A DNA stretch of 64,000 nt from DSOI01 sp041394885. GTDB lineage: Bacteria > Acidobacteriota > Terriglobia > Bryobacterales > Bryobacteraceae. The translations under genes were made by a program, and so were the position numbers. Of this stretch, positions 9,050-17,778 are shown piece after piece (position 1 is the stretch's first letter; each line of letters opens with the position of its first letter). The DNA lies in the NCBI GenBank assembly GCA_041394885.1, contig JAWKHI010000012.1:1-64000 (forward strand). Direction: 5' to 3'. The notes beneath the pieces are model-generated. The model searched no databases. It was not told where the DNA came from and saw nothing but the letters and a program-made list of their open reading frames with translations.

Positions 9050-10418
9050 CGATGACCCCAATACGCTTGGATCGCTGGCTCGCGCGTTTCGCCTGGCGGG
9101 ATACGAAGCCACCGTGTGCGACAACGCCGTCCGGGCGCTCGAACTGGCGCGGAACCAGCCTTTCGATCTGATTCTCTCCGATGTGGTGATGCCGGATCGC
9201 GACGGTTTGCTGCTGCTCGAAGATCTGCGCGCGGCGGGATTGGCGACTCCCGTGGTGATGATCAGCGGGCAAGCCACCGTGGAAATGGCCGTGCGTGCCA
9301 CCCGCCTGGGTGCGGTGGATTTTCTCGAAAAGCCGATATCGACCGACAAACTACTGCTGACCGTGGAGAACGTACTACGGCTGACGCGCCTGGAGCGAGA
9401 GAACCATGAACTTCGGCGGCGCGCCGGTTCTCATGAACTGGTGTGGGCGTCGCCGGCGATGACGCGCGCGATGGCGCAACTAGAAAAAGTGGCGGCATCC
9501 GAGACGAGGGTCTGCGTGCTGGGTGAGACGGGCACCGGAAAGGAACTGGCGGCGCGAGCGATTCACGAGCGAAGTCCGCGGGCCAAGGGGCCATTTGTAA
9601 CATTGAACTGCGCGGCGGTGCCGGCGGAATTAATCGAGTCCGAGCTGTTCGGGCATGAGAAGGGCGCCTTCACCGGGGCGGCTGCGCGGCATCCTGGCAA
9701 GTTCGAACAAGCGCACCACGGCACCCTGTTTCTCGACGAGATTGGGGACATGCCGCTGGCCATGCAGGCGAAGCTACTTCGAGTGTTACAGGAGGGGGAA
9801 ATCGAGCGGGTGGGCGGGACAAAGCCGCAGGCGGTGAACGTCCGCGTTCTGGTGGCCACACACCACGATCTGGAGGCGCTGGTTCGCGCCGGGCGGTTCC
9901 GTCAGGATCTCTATCATCGGATCTATGTTTTTCCCCTCCTGCTTCCCCCGCTGCGCGATCGCGTGGGAGACCTGCCCCTGCTTCTCGAACATTTCGCCCG
10001 GCAGGTATCGGACCAAAACGGCTGGAAAGTTAAAAGCTTTACCGAGCCGGCTATGGACTTACTGGCTCGCTACGACTGGCCGGGCAATGTCCGCGAGCTC
10101 CGGAACGTGGTGGAGCGATTGTTACTGTTGGCTGACGGTGACGTGGACGCCGAGTCTGTCCGTCTGGCGCTGCCGGCGGTGGCCGTGGAGGACGCTCCGG
10201 TCGAGGCGGGCCCGGGTTCGCTGAGTGACCGAGTCCAGGGCTTCGAGCGCTCGGCGATCCTGGTGGAACTGAGGCGTCAACAGTACCGGATGGCAGACAC
10301 AGCGCGGGCGCTGGGGCTGGAGCGAAGTCATCTTTATAAGAAGTGCCAGCAGCACGCAATCGATTTCCGTGCCCGGGAAGGGCAGGGTCCTCAGGATACG
10401 GTAACTTCGAGGGATTGA
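9027..10418 (+). CDS. NtrC-family sigma-54-dependent response regulator
   Basis: The 463-residue protein has a receiver domain (acidic D8-D10, phospho-acceptor Asp52 in SDVVMPDRDG, Lys in EKPIS), an AAA+ sigma-54 interaction domain (Walker A GETGTGKE, the GAFTGA loop that contacts sigma-54, LFLDEIGDMP) and a Fis-type helix-turn-helix near the C-terminus (MADTARALGLERSHLYKKC). It should activate sigma-54 promoters when phosphorylated by the overlapping kinase. I searched the following gap for a -24/-12 element and found none with correct spacing, so its targets are not visible here. Confidence 0.93.
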   Translation: MAHLLLVDDDPNTLGSLARAFRLAGYEATVCDNAVRALELARNQPFDLILSDVVMPDRDGLLLLEDLRAAGLATPVVMISGQATVEMAVRATRLGAVDFLEKPISTDKLLLTVENVLRLTRLERENHELRRRAGSHELVWASPAMTRAMAQLEKVAASETRVCVLGETGTGKELAARAIHERSPRAKGPFVTLNCAAVPAELIESELFGHEKGAFTGAAARHPGKFEQAHHGTLFLDEIGDMPLAMQAKLLRVLQEGEIERVGGTKPQAVNVRVLVATHHDLEALVRAGRFRQDLYHRIYVFPLLLPPLRDRVGDLPLLLEHFARQVSDQNGWKVKSFTEPAMDLLARYDWPGNVRELRNVVERLLLLADGDVDAESVRLALPAVAVEDAPVEAGPGSLSDRVQGFERSAILVELRRQQYRMADTARALGLERSHLYKKCQQHAIDFRAREGQGPQDTVTSRD

Positions 10419-10453
10419 TTAAGCAAATTTTCATCGCTCTTTACGGCGAGTTC

Positions 10454-10722
10454 TGGTACCATGAGGCGAGAGCTGAAGGTTTGAGACGGCCCCGATCGAG
10501 TGACTTACCCACCTGTTCGTAACCTCCCCGAGACCGCATCACCCCCTTTAGCGCGCTATGGGGCGCGAAACGCTCGTGTCCCGAGCAGTCCTCGGATGAG
10601 CGACCGGCACGGCGAACCTGTCCGTTGCGGTTCGTGAGTATGAAATGAGAATCGGGGCGGGTGACTCCGTTCCGTGCTCGATCCAGAGCCCCTGTAGGGT
10701 CTGGCGGAAAAGGAGATAGTTG
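10454..10722 (+). promoter_or_regulatory. Putative promoter and structured leader of the RRM gene
   Basis: This part of the 304-base gap holds no convincing ORF. TGgTACCAT at 10454-10462 could be an extended -10. The leader then contains three hairpin candidates: CCGAG/CTCGG (10581-10585 with 10591-10595), CGAACC/GGTTCG (10613-10618 with 10629-10634) and an 8-bp stem with one bulge, CCAGAgCCC/GGGTCTGG (10683-10691 with 10697-10704). The last ends 5 bases before the AAGGAG at 10710-10715. A long folded leader before a small RNA-binding protein suggests cold or autogenous control, but no known riboswitch is recognised. Confidence 0.4.
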
Positions 10723-11091
10723 ATGCGGTTATATGTAGGGAATCTTCCCTTCAAGGCGACGGAAGGCGATATCGAGAGCTTTTTCTCGGAGGCCGGTGTT
10801 GCGGTGGATGTGGTCACCGTGGTTCGGGACAAATTCTCGGGTGAACCCCGGGGATTCGGGTTCGTGGATATCAATGACGACGCGGCCGGCGAAGCGGCTG
10901 TTCGCGCCTGCAATGGAAAGCCGTTGTTGGGGCGGCCCTTGGTGATCAACGAAGCGCGGCCGATGACGCCGGGCGGCGGTGGTCCGGGCGGCGGCGGCGG
11001 CGGACGGGAACGGCGCGGTGGATTCGGCGGCGACCGCCGTGGCGGTGGCGGGGGCGGAGGCGGAAACCGGGATCGCGGTTTCAACCGGTAA
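10723..11091 (+). CDS. Small RRM-domain RNA-binding protein with glycine-rich tail
   Basis: The 122-residue protein is one RNA recognition motif (RNP2 LYVGNL at residues 3-8; RNP1 RGFGFVDI in the mid-forties to fifties) followed by a Gly/Arg-rich tail (GGGGGGRERRGG and similar). This matches the bacterial Rbp type, known best from cyanobacteria, where several are cold-induced and bind RNA. AAGGAG lies 7 bases before ATG 10723, which decides the start over the TTG at 10720. It is monocistronic, between the response regulator and an oppositely oriented gene. Confidence 0.93.
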   Translation: MRLYVGNLPFKATEGDIESFFSEAGVAVDVVTVVRDKFSGEPRGFGFVDINDDAAGEAAVRACNGKPLLGRPLVINEARPMTPGGGGPGGGGGGRERRGGFGGDRRGGGGGGGGNRDRGFNR

Positions 11092-11188
11092 GGCTGCCAA
11101 ACCCAGCGCAAACAAACCACCGGACTGTCCCGGGATCGCAGATGCGATTTCCGAGGCTGGTCCGGTTTTTCGTTTTCGGCTTTCTGGC

Positions 11189-12877
11189 TTACTTGACCGG
11201 GTTGTAATAAAGAATGATCCCCTTGCCCACGCGCTCGGTGGGCCTGATGCTGTCGGTCCAAATGATCATGTCCGGGTATTGCTCCCGGGTCCCGATGCGG
11301 CTGAGCTTGAGCAGGGTGAGGCTCATCGCGTTCCAGCCCGGTTTCGGCTCCCTGGGATGAAGGGGTACGATTTTCGGAAAGCCATGCGCTTCTTCCCAGA
11401 ATCCGATGATCGAGGGATTGAGAGCCACTTCCTTGACACCCAATTCCTTGAGCCGCGCCGACAGCCGGTTCATGTCCTGTCCCCAGTCAAGGTCAGAATC
11501 GACGAGGATGTTCTCCGGTTCGTCACCGGCGAAGACGTTGAAGTAGGCGAGATAGTCCGGATGCGCCGCGATTCCCGTGATTGCGATCCAGCCGAGCAAT
11601 GCCAGCGTGGCGCGCGTCACCCAAGGGTTGCGCGCCCGCAGGCCATCGATGACAGCGGCGGCGCCAAGCATCGCGAAGAAGACCAGCACCGGCAGCACAT
11701 GGCGGACGCCGATATTGATTCTGCTGGTGAGCGAGAAGATGAGGATGCCCACGGCCAAGCCGATTGGAACGCGGTACAGGGCCTGCTCGCGCTTCCAAGC
11801 CACAGCGATGCCCCAAAACGTGAGCACCATGAAAGCGATGGGCAGCTTGAAGAAAAGCGCCACCGGATAGTAATACCAGAAGCCGTTCGGACTGTACTGG
11901 CCGAGAAGCCACGAGCGATGTCCGCCTTCATTGTGCTCGAGCACCTGCCGGATGCCCTCGGCGATTTCCGGCGCGGGCATCGAGAATCCGAGCACGTCCG
12001 AGTGTCCCCAAGAAAACCGGTAGCAGGCCCAGATCAGGAACAGGCTTAGCAGGATTCCGGCGCTAAGAGGCCGTAGTATCGCGCGCCAGTTGGACAAGAT
12101 CCTCATCGCCTCGGCGCGATCCCGCAGAAAGGCGATCACGGCGGCTCCGGCGATGGCGCACGGGAAAAACGGAATGGTGGAGAACTTGGAGAGAAAGGCG
12201 AAAGCGAATGCGGCGCCGAACACCAATCCGGTTTTGAGAGATGGCTGCGCGAGCAGCCAAAAGAAGCTGGCGAGCGCGCCGGTAAGGCCAGCGAGCAATG
12301 CCATATCGGTGGTGGCGAGGCCGGCATGCGCCAGGATGGCGGGCAGCGTGGTAACCAGGAGCACGCTCGCCAAGGCGGTGGATGGTCCGAACCAGCGCCG
12401 CGCCCAGACCCAGACGATCGCGCACACCGCCCAGAATGTCGGCAGGATGCCCAGTCTCGCCAGCAGCAACCGGCGGTCGTAATCCCGCCCCTGGTACAGA
12501 ACCGCGCCGCCTTCGTCGTAGAGATTATCGTCGCGGCCCAACAGTTTCGCTCCGACCGCGGCAGGTCCGATTGCGGTGAGGATGCGAGCCAGCGGCGGAT
12601 GCTGCTCTTCCAATTCGTAGGTGCCCTTGGTGATCCACTCCACACCGCAGGCGATGTGGAACGGTTCGTCGCTGGTATGGTTGAACACCGGGTATGTGGC
12701 CGCGATACGGCCGGTGGCGATCACCACCAGCAGAAGAGCCGCGATTCCCGCGTGGCCCGCGAGAAAAGCTGTCAGCCGGCCCATCGGCTGGTTTGTTTCC
12801 TCGCTGGTTGTGTCGGACGGAACGGTTTCTGCGCCGGAGTCCTTCGTGGACCCCCCCCTTGATTTCACCATTAACAT
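11189..12877 (-). CDS. Membrane glycosyltransferase, GT-C / family 39-like
   Basis: The protein has about eleven membrane segments and ends in a soluble C-terminal domain. The first loop carries the acidic pair in NHTSDEPFHIACG, the position of the catalytic acid in GT39/ArnT-type enzymes, followed by EEQHPPLARIL. These enzymes transfer a sugar from a polyprenyl-phosphate donor on the outer face of the inner membrane. The start is uncertain: ATG 12877 or 12871 are likely, ATG 12784 is possible, and a run of eight Cs at 12851-12858 near the N-terminus makes the frame there less reliable. It diverges from the TPR protein gene. Confidence 0.75.
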   Translation of the reverse strand: MLMVKSRGGSTKDSGAETVPSDTTSEETNQPMGRLTAFLAGHAGIAALLLVVIATGRIAATYPVFNHTSDEPFHIACGVEWITKGTYELEEQHPPLARILTAIGPAAVGAKLLGRDDNLYDEGGAVLYQGRDYDRRLLLARLGILPTFWAVCAIVWVWARRWFGPSTALASVLLVTTLPAILAHAGLATTDMALLAGLTGALASFFWLLAQPSLKTGLVFGAAFAFAFLSKFSTIPFFPCAIAGAAVIAFLRDRAEAMRILSNWRAILRPLSAGILLSLFLIWACYRFSWGHSDVLGFSMPAPEIAEGIRQVLEHNEGGHRSWLLGQYSPNGFWYYYPVALFFKLPIAFMVLTFWGIAVAWKREQALYRVPIGLAVGILIFSLTSRINIGVRHVLPVLVFFAMLGAAAVIDGLRARNPWVTRATLALLGWIAITGIAAHPDYLAYFNVFAGDEPENILVDSDLDWGQDMNRLSARLKELGVKEVALNPSIIGFWEEAHGFPKIVPLHPREPKPGWNAMSLTLLKLSRIGTREQYPDMIIWTDSIRPTERVGKGIILYYNPVK

Positions 12878-12914
12878 TTCAAACGCTTTTTCAAGACCGG
12901 AGGTTACGCTATTT

Positions 12915-12923
12915 TGGTATTCT
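12915..12923 (+). promoter_or_regulatory. Extended -10 promoter element before the TPR gene
   Basis: TGgTATTCT, in the context TTTTGGTATTCTGATCG, lies 20 bases before ATG 12944. The same ten bases TTGGTATTCT occur before the topoisomerase-RecQ gene at 21779-21788. No -35 box and no clear Shine-Dalgarno sequence accompany it. Confidence 0.5.
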
Positions 12924-12943
12924 GATCGTTTCGCCGCCCGCCG

Positions 12944-14821
12944 ATGGCAAGGAAAATCAAGCACCCCGCACGTGTGCCCGACACGGACAACCCCGCGCCT
13001 TCGGCTGGCTCTCCCGGTCTGGCCCTACCTCCCCCCGTATTCACCCGCGGCGTGCTCACCGCAGCCGCATTGATCGTCTTCGCCGTCACCTTCGTTTTTT
13101 CCCAGGTGTCGTCATTCGGCCTGGTGGGGCTCGACGACACCACCTTCACCAGCGACAACTTCCTGGTGACGCCGGGCCTTACCTGGAACGGGATTCAGTA
13201 CGCATTCCGCAGCTTCGAGATGGGGAGCTGGCATCCGCTTACCTGGATGTCGCACATGCTCGACTATTCGTTATTTGGCGCCGATTTCGGCGCGCATCAT
13301 CTCGAGAACCTCGTCCTGCATGCCATCAACTGCCTGCTTCTGTTCTGGCTGGCTCGCGCGATGACCGGCCGGCTGTGGCCCTCCGCGATTGTGGCGCTGC
13401 TGTTCGCCGTCCACCCGATGCACGTGGAGGCGGTGGCGTGGCTGGCGGACCGCAAAGGCCTGCTCGCTACCCTGTTCTGGTTGCTCTCGCTCTCGTTCTG
13501 GGTGAAGCGATCCCCGGGTGACCGGTTGCACTACGGTCTCTCGCTGCTGAGTTTCGGACTGGGCCTGCTCTGCAAGCCGACGATCGTGACGCTGCCGTTT
13601 ACGCTGCTGCTGGTGGAGTTCTGGCCGCTTCGGCGTTGGCGGTCCTGGTCCGACTTGCCCGCGCGTCTGCCGGACAAGGCGCCGTTTTTCGCACTCTCGA
13701 TCCTGTTCAGCGTGCTGACCTACTATGGGCAGCGCGAGGCTGGCGCGATGGCGATGTATGGGAATCTCGGCGTTTCGGCGCGGATCTCCAACGCCGCCTA
13801 CGGCCTGGGCATGTATCTCATCAAGACGTTTTGGCCGTCGGGCCTCGCGCTGAATCCGCCGGTGATGGGCACGCTGCCGGTAACGGTGGTCGGTCTGGGG
13901 GCGGGGGCGCTGGTGGTGTTGAGCGCTTTGGCGTTCTGGAAGGCGCGGGAGTGGCCCGCTCTGTTCATGGGATGGTTCTGGTTTGTTGGAACGCTGATTC
14001 CCACGATCGGCCTCGTCCAAACCGGTGACCAGGCCTTTGCCGATCGCTACTCCTACGTGCCGCACATCGGCCTGTTCACGCTGCTGGTGGCTGCCGTTGT
14101 CCGGTTCGTACCGCGGGAACGCCTGGGCACCCTGCCCGCGCAAGCGGCTGTGGCGCTGTTGATCGCCGGGCTCGCCTGGCGTGCTCACGGACAAACCAGC
14201 TATTGGCGCGATGCCATCCGGCAATTCGAACATACCGTCTCGGTGGCGCCGGGCCACACCCAGGGCCGTCAGATCCTGGCGCGGACCTACATGAAGCTCA
14301 AGCGGTTCGATCTCGCGGAGCCGCAGATCCGCGCAGCCGTTGACGCCGACGCCACAGATCCGGAGAGCTTCCGGATTCTGGCTGAGATTCAGTACCAGCG
14401 CGGAGAAAAAGAACCGGCGTTGGCCAGCCTTGCCACCGCCGAGCGGCTGGCGCCGAACTCGGCCCTCACGCAGTACAACCGTGGCATCGTGCTGCGCGGG
14501 ATGGAGCGCTACGAAGAATCCGCGGCGGCCTACCGCAAGGCGATCGACCTGGGGCTGCTGCCCGACACCCGCGCCGAGGCCTGGTATTCTATGGGGCTGG
14601 CGCTGAACAAAGCCAATAAAGCCGATCGCGCGGTGGAAGCATTCCTGAAGGCGCTGGAGGTGAATCCTTATCACTATTTTGCGCGCAAGAATCTGGCGTT
14701 CGCGTACTTGCGACTGCAGGACTACGCCAGCGCGCAACGCGAATTCGAACTCCTGCTGCGCACCGATGAAACCGATGCAGATGTCGTGCGGTCCCTCTCG
14801 TTCCTGCGCAACCGCCGGTAG
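12944..14821 (+). CDS. TMTC-like membrane protein with C-terminal TPR repeats
   Basis: The 625-residue protein starts with a GT-C-like membrane region of ten or so helices. Its first loop has VGLDDTTF and a stretch WHPLTWMSHMLDYSLFG, with VHPMHVEAVAW further on; these are the hallmarks shared with TMTC-type proteins, which in animals are O-mannosyltransferases. From about residue 425 to the end there are five TPR units (for example AEAWYSMGLALNKANKADRA). Bacterial relatives are common but their substrates are unknown. It lies between two other GT-C genes, suggesting a surface-glycosylation locus. Confidence 0.8.
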   Translation: MARKIKHPARVPDTDNPAPSAGSPGLALPPPVFTRGVLTAAALIVFAVTFVFSQVSSFGLVGLDDTTFTSDNFLVTPGLTWNGIQYAFRSFEMGSWHPLTWMSHMLDYSLFGADFGAHHLENLVLHAINCLLLFWLARAMTGRLWPSAIVALLFAVHPMHVEAVAWLADRKGLLATLFWLLSLSFWVKRSPGDRLHYGLSLLSFGLGLLCKPTIVTLPFTLLLVEFWPLRRWRSWSDLPARLPDKAPFFALSILFSVLTYYGQREAGAMAMYGNLGVSARISNAAYGLGMYLIKTFWPSGLALNPPVMGTLPVTVVGLGAGALVVLSALAFWKAREWPALFMGWFWFVGTLIPTIGLVQTGDQAFADRYSYVPHIGLFTLLVAAVVRFVPRERLGTLPAQAAVALLIAGLAWRAHGQTSYWRDAIRQFEHTVSVAPGHTQGRQILARTYMKLKRFDLAEPQIRAAVDADATDPESFRILAEIQYQRGEKEPALASLATAERLAPNSALTQYNRGIVLRGMERYEESAAAYRKAIDLGLLPDTRAEAWYSMGLALNKANKADRAVEAFLKALEVNPYHYFARKNLAFAYLRLQDYASAQREFELLLRTDETDADVVRSLSFLRNRR

Positions 14822-14826
14822 TTGCT

Positions 14827-16326
14827 TTATTTCTCGAAGCGGTAGATTTCGTACACTGCGTGTCCCCGCCGGTCCGGAATCACGGACACGAGTTCCCGGC
14901 GGAAGCCAGCCCGTTCTGCCTCGGCCTGGATTCTTGCGTCGGCTTCGGGAAACGCCCGCCGCCCGGGGACGAACCCGATATGGAGCGCATTCGGTTCGGC
15001 TACTCGCGCCGCGATGCTGTCACCGGGGCCGAAAACGAAGTCATACCCTGTGACGATGGGAATGCGTCCGGCCGTGAGCAGGCGCAGCGGCTCACCGAAA
15101 CCCCAATCATTGGCGAACACCACGGCGGGCCTTTCCCGATCCACTTTCGCGGCCAGCGGAAACACCGCGTCGGTCCATGCCGGCGCGGGGCCGTTGGCGC
15201 GCAGATCGCTGCGATAGGCGAGCAGCACGCGGATATTGCTAGCGCAACATACCATCACCAGACCGATTGCGACACCGCGCCATTGGCGGCTCTCGAGCCA
15301 CGCCGCCGCCATCGAGACGAAGCAGGCCGCGAGGGGCCACAGCAGGATCGTGTGATGCGCGCCTCCGCCGGTTCGCGCGGTGAACAGCATCGGCAGCCAG
15401 GAAAAAACGAAGCCGAGCAGGAAAAGCAGTGCAGGCCGTCTCCATGCTCCCATCCACGGCAGTGCGGCGGCACTAACCACCGATAGCCAAACGAGCGCGC
15501 CCTGCGGGAGCGGGCCGGATTGCTCCGCCATCCATCCCTGTAGAGCGCGTCCGTCCAAAGTCCACCGCAACAAGTTTGCCCGGCCGGGGATGTCGTTGGG
15601 CTCCGCGGACACATTGCCCCGGAAGGTCCCCCACGGGTCGCGCACGTTGTACCGGATGAGCGGCGATGCACCGATGGCGAGCATGATCAGAGCAAGCACC
15701 GCCGCCCGTAGAGGCAGCAACTTCCGGAGCCGCGCTCCATAGGTCAAAGCCAAAGCCAGCGCCGATCCACCCAATAGCCACGCGAAGATCGCCTTGTCCC
15801 ACAACCCGAGCCCGGCCAGAAATCCCGCCGCGCCCAGCCACCGTGTGCGACTCGTTTGCACGTAGTGGACTGCTCCCGCTGCGGCGCCCATCGCGAGCAA
15901 ATGCTGCAGCGCCACCGGGCCCCAGTCAAAAACGGCGGTGAGTAGAAACACCGCATCGGTGGCGGCCAGAGCAACCGCTGCTGCTGCCGCGAAGTCTCCG
16001 CACGTCCTGCGCACGGCAAGCCACAGCAGCCACAACGCGGCCGCGGCGGCGGCGAGCATGGGCACGCGGACCGACCAAACGCCCGGAGCCCACACGCGAA
16101 AGACAACTGCATACAGCCAGGACTTCAGCGCGCCCACGTACGACATCAGCATCGCCGGCGTGGGCCCGTGGAACTGAAACGTGTCCGCCACGTGGCGCGG
16201 ATCGTAGAGACCGGCCGCGAACAGTGCTTCGTCCTGCGCGATGCCGGGGTAGGGGATCACGGAAAGGCCGGCTGCCACGAAGTAGGCGATTGCCCCAGCG
16301 GCGGCGAACCGGCCGTAACGGCTCAA
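14827..16326 (-). CDS. Membrane glycosyltransferase, GT39-like
   Basis: The 499-residue protein has about ten membrane segments; the first loop bears IAQDEALFAAG, the DE pair typical of family 39. I start it at TTG 16326 because that codon overlaps the stop of the oxidase subunit IV gene (TTGA) and no ATG or GTG lies near the first membrane helix; longer upstream reading would run through the oxidase gene in a basic, unlikely frame. Translation should therefore be coupled to the cytochrome oxidase operon, an unusual partner for a glycosyltransferase. The 3' end lies 5 bases from the convergent TPR gene. Confidence 0.75.
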   Translation of the reverse strand: MSRYGRFAAAGAIAYFVAAGLSVIPYPGIAQDEALFAAGLYDPRHVADTFQFHGPTPAMLMSYVGALKSWLYAVVFRVWAPGVWSVRVPMLAAAAAALWLLWLAVRRTCGDFAAAAAVALAATDAVFLLTAVFDWGPVALQHLLAMGAAAGAVHYVQTSRTRWLGAAGFLAGLGLWDKAIFAWLLGGSALALALTYGARLRKLLPLRAAVLALIMLAIGASPLIRYNVRDPWGTFRGNVSAEPNDIPGRANLLRWTLDGRALQGWMAEQSGPLPQGALVWLSVVSAAALPWMGAWRRPALLFLLGFVFSWLPMLFTARTGGGAHHTILLWPLAACFVSMAAAWLESRQWRGVAIGLVMVCCASNIRVLLAYRSDLRANGPAPAWTDAVFPLAAKVDRERPAVVFANDWGFGEPLRLLTAGRIPIVTGYDFVFGPGDSIAARVAEPNALHIGFVPGRRAFPEADARIQAEAERAGFRRELVSVIPDRRGHAVYEIYRFEK

Positions 16327-16724
16327 TGGCGCGAAGCCCGCCGGGCGTGCAGGGCGAGCCCTCCAAGTACAACCATGGCCGGGGCCAGCAACAGCACGAT
16401 CCCACGGTTCAGCGCTACCCCACGTTCGGCGTTTTGCGCTTCCGCGGTGCGCTTGCACTGCACGCATTGCGCCCGCGCGGCGTCCGGCAGCAGCATCAGA
16501 AGCGCCAGGATCATCAAGATCACCGGAGGAAACAGCGCCCACTTGAGCAACGGGCGTTCGTATTTCATGTGCATGAAATAGGCGATGATGTAGACCGCCT
16601 TCAGGATCGACAGCCCCAGTAGCGCCGCGAGCATCACACCGGGACTCGCATGCACGTAGGCAAGCGCCACCTCCACTCCGGTGAGCGCGAGAAGGAAAAT
16701 CCAGACACGGACGAAAATACTCAT
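16323..16724 (-). CDS. Cytochrome c oxidase subunit IV (prokaryotic COX4 family), C-terminally extended
   Basis: The 133-residue protein begins MSIFVRVWIFLLALTGVEVA and has LSILKAVYIIAYFMHMKYE, the two-helix core of small subunit IV (CtaF/CyoD family). A third helix follows, then a CVQC pair and a fourth hydrophobic segment (GIVLLLAPAMVVLGGLAL) beyond the usual three-helix length of about 100 residues. The CxxC may bind a metal or form a disulphide; this is not established. The start overlaps the upstream subunit III stop by 4 bases, and the stop overlaps the glycosyltransferase start. Confidence 0.8.
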   Translation of the reverse strand: MSIFVRVWIFLLALTGVEVALAYVHASPGVMLAALLGLSILKAVYIIAYFMHMKYERPLLKWALFPPVILMILALLMLLPDAARAQCVQCKRTAEAQNAERGVALNRGIVLLLAPAMVVLGGLALHARRASRH

Positions 16725-17320
16725 GGCTTCACGCTCATCAGGTAAACCAGCGGAAAGATAAACATCCACACCAGGTCCACGAAATGCCAGTAGAGGCCGC
16801 AGACCTCCACGTCTTCCTCGCTCCATTTCGATCGCCCCACGCCGAGGGCGATCACGCCCAGGTAGATGACGCCGGCGGATACGTGCAGCATGTGCAGCCC
16901 GGTGAGCGTGAAGAAGGTGGCGCCGAACAGCGGCTCTCCCCACGGGTTGGACCACGGCAGCACGTTCTCGTCGCGGATCAGGTGCAGCCATTCGCTGAGA
17001 TGCAAGGCGACGAAGACGACGCCTCCGGCCATGGTGGCGCCGATCCATCGCACCGTGCCTGCGCGGTCCGCATTGCGCATGGCGTGCACCGCGGCCACCA
17101 TCGTGAGCGACGAACTCAACAGCACCAACGTCATCGCGCTGGCGTAGACGATGCCCGGTGAAAAGTCGAAAGGGGTGGGCCAATCCGGGTTGGCGATGCG
17201 GACGTAGGTGTAGCAGACCAGAAAGGTGGCGAATGTGAGCGCGTCGCTCACGATGAACAGCCACATCCCGAACTTCTTTGAGCCGATCGCGAAGGGAGAA
17301 TTGGCGGCGTGCGCGTTCAT
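16721..17320 (-). CDS. ctaE: Cytochrome c oxidase subunit III (second copy)
   Basis: The 199-residue protein is a five-helix COX3-family subunit: GMWLFIVSDALTFATFL near the start, ALHLSEWLHLI in the middle and GLHMLHVSAGVIYLG then YWHFVDLVWMFIFPLVYL at the end. COX3 stabilises subunit I and the proton-uptake path. ATG 17320 overlaps the stop of the preceding COX3-type gene (ATGA). It retains the conserved family glutamate in LSEW and the HxxDxxW signature, so of the two adjacent copies this is the more canonical. Confidence 0.9.
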   Translation of the reverse strand: MNAHAANSPFAIGSKKFGMWLFIVSDALTFATFLVCYTYVRIANPDWPTPFDFSPGIVYASAMTLVLLSSSLTMVAAVHAMRNADRAGTVRWIGATMAGGVVFVALHLSEWLHLIRDENVLPWSNPWGEPLFGATFFTLTGLHMLHVSAGVIYLGVIALGVGRSKWSEEDVEVCGLYWHFVDLVWMFIFPLVYLMSVKP

Positions 17321-17778
17321 CGATTCCCCCAGAGGGCGAACAGCAGCAGCAGGTAGATCCAGAGCACGGTCAGGAAATGCCAGAAGATCCTGGCGACGGC
17401 GGGCCGTGCGAGGCCGAGCGCGGCAATGGCGCCGGTAACGTGGGTGGCGTGCAGCGCGGTGAATACCCAGAAGAACGAGTTCCCCGGGCCGGCGGCGATC
17501 GCTATCTCGCGCCACGCCAGCACTTGTCCGCCCAGAAACAGCACGCCCAACACCGCGGTGAGGCCGGTGCGTCCGCGTTCAAGCGCGATGCTGGCGAGCA
17601 CGATCACGGCCGTGTTCACGAACACGACTCCGGGCAGCGGCACGCCGGTCCAATCGCCGCCCAGGGTGCGGCGCACCACCATGGCGCTGGTTAGCGCCAT
17701 GAATGCCATTGTCACCGCGCCTGCCATCGCGTAGAGGCCGGTGAGGCTGGCGCGGGGGATTTCAGCCCTGCCATTCAC
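17317..17778 (-). CDS. Cytochrome c oxidase subunit III-like (first copy, short)
   Basis: The 153-residue protein is a divergent, short COX3 family member. It has AMAGAVTMAFMALTSAMVVRR, a middle helix, ALHATHVTGAIAALG and FWHFLTVLWIYLLLLFALWG; the final FWHFxxxxW matches the family signature, with the usual Asp of HFVD replaced. It starts inside the 3' end of the subunit I gene (17-base overlap) and ends inside the next COX3 gene. Two consecutive COX3-type genes occur in other bacterial oxidase clusters, so this is probably a structural subunit rather than a decayed copy. Confidence 0.85.
   Translation of the reverse strand: MNGRAEIPRASLTGLYAMAGAVTMAFMALTSAMVVRRTLGGDWTGVPLPGVVFVNTAVIVLASIALERGRTGLTAVLGVLFLGGQVLAWREIAIAAGPGNSFFWVFTALHATHVTGAIAALGLARPAVARIFWHFLTVLWIYLLLLFALWGNR

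Noticed and set aside
10596..10632. Possible sigma-54 promoter (GGCACG and TTGC) near the NtrC-family regulator
   Set aside because: The GG and GC dinucleotides are 19 bases apart instead of the required 10.
13271..14737. Long open frame on the minus strand opposite the TPR gene
   Set aside because: It is Arg/Gln/His-rich, overlaps a well-supported gene completely and has no domain; it is a by-product of high GC content. Similar long antisense frames at 2705-3748, 23155-24096 and 36787-38022 were rejected for the same reason.
16326..16542. N-terminal extension of the GT39-like protein to 571 residues
   Set aside because: The extra residues are Arg/Ala/Ser-rich, lack membrane character and lie wholly within the oxidase subunit IV gene; TTG 16326 is a better start.
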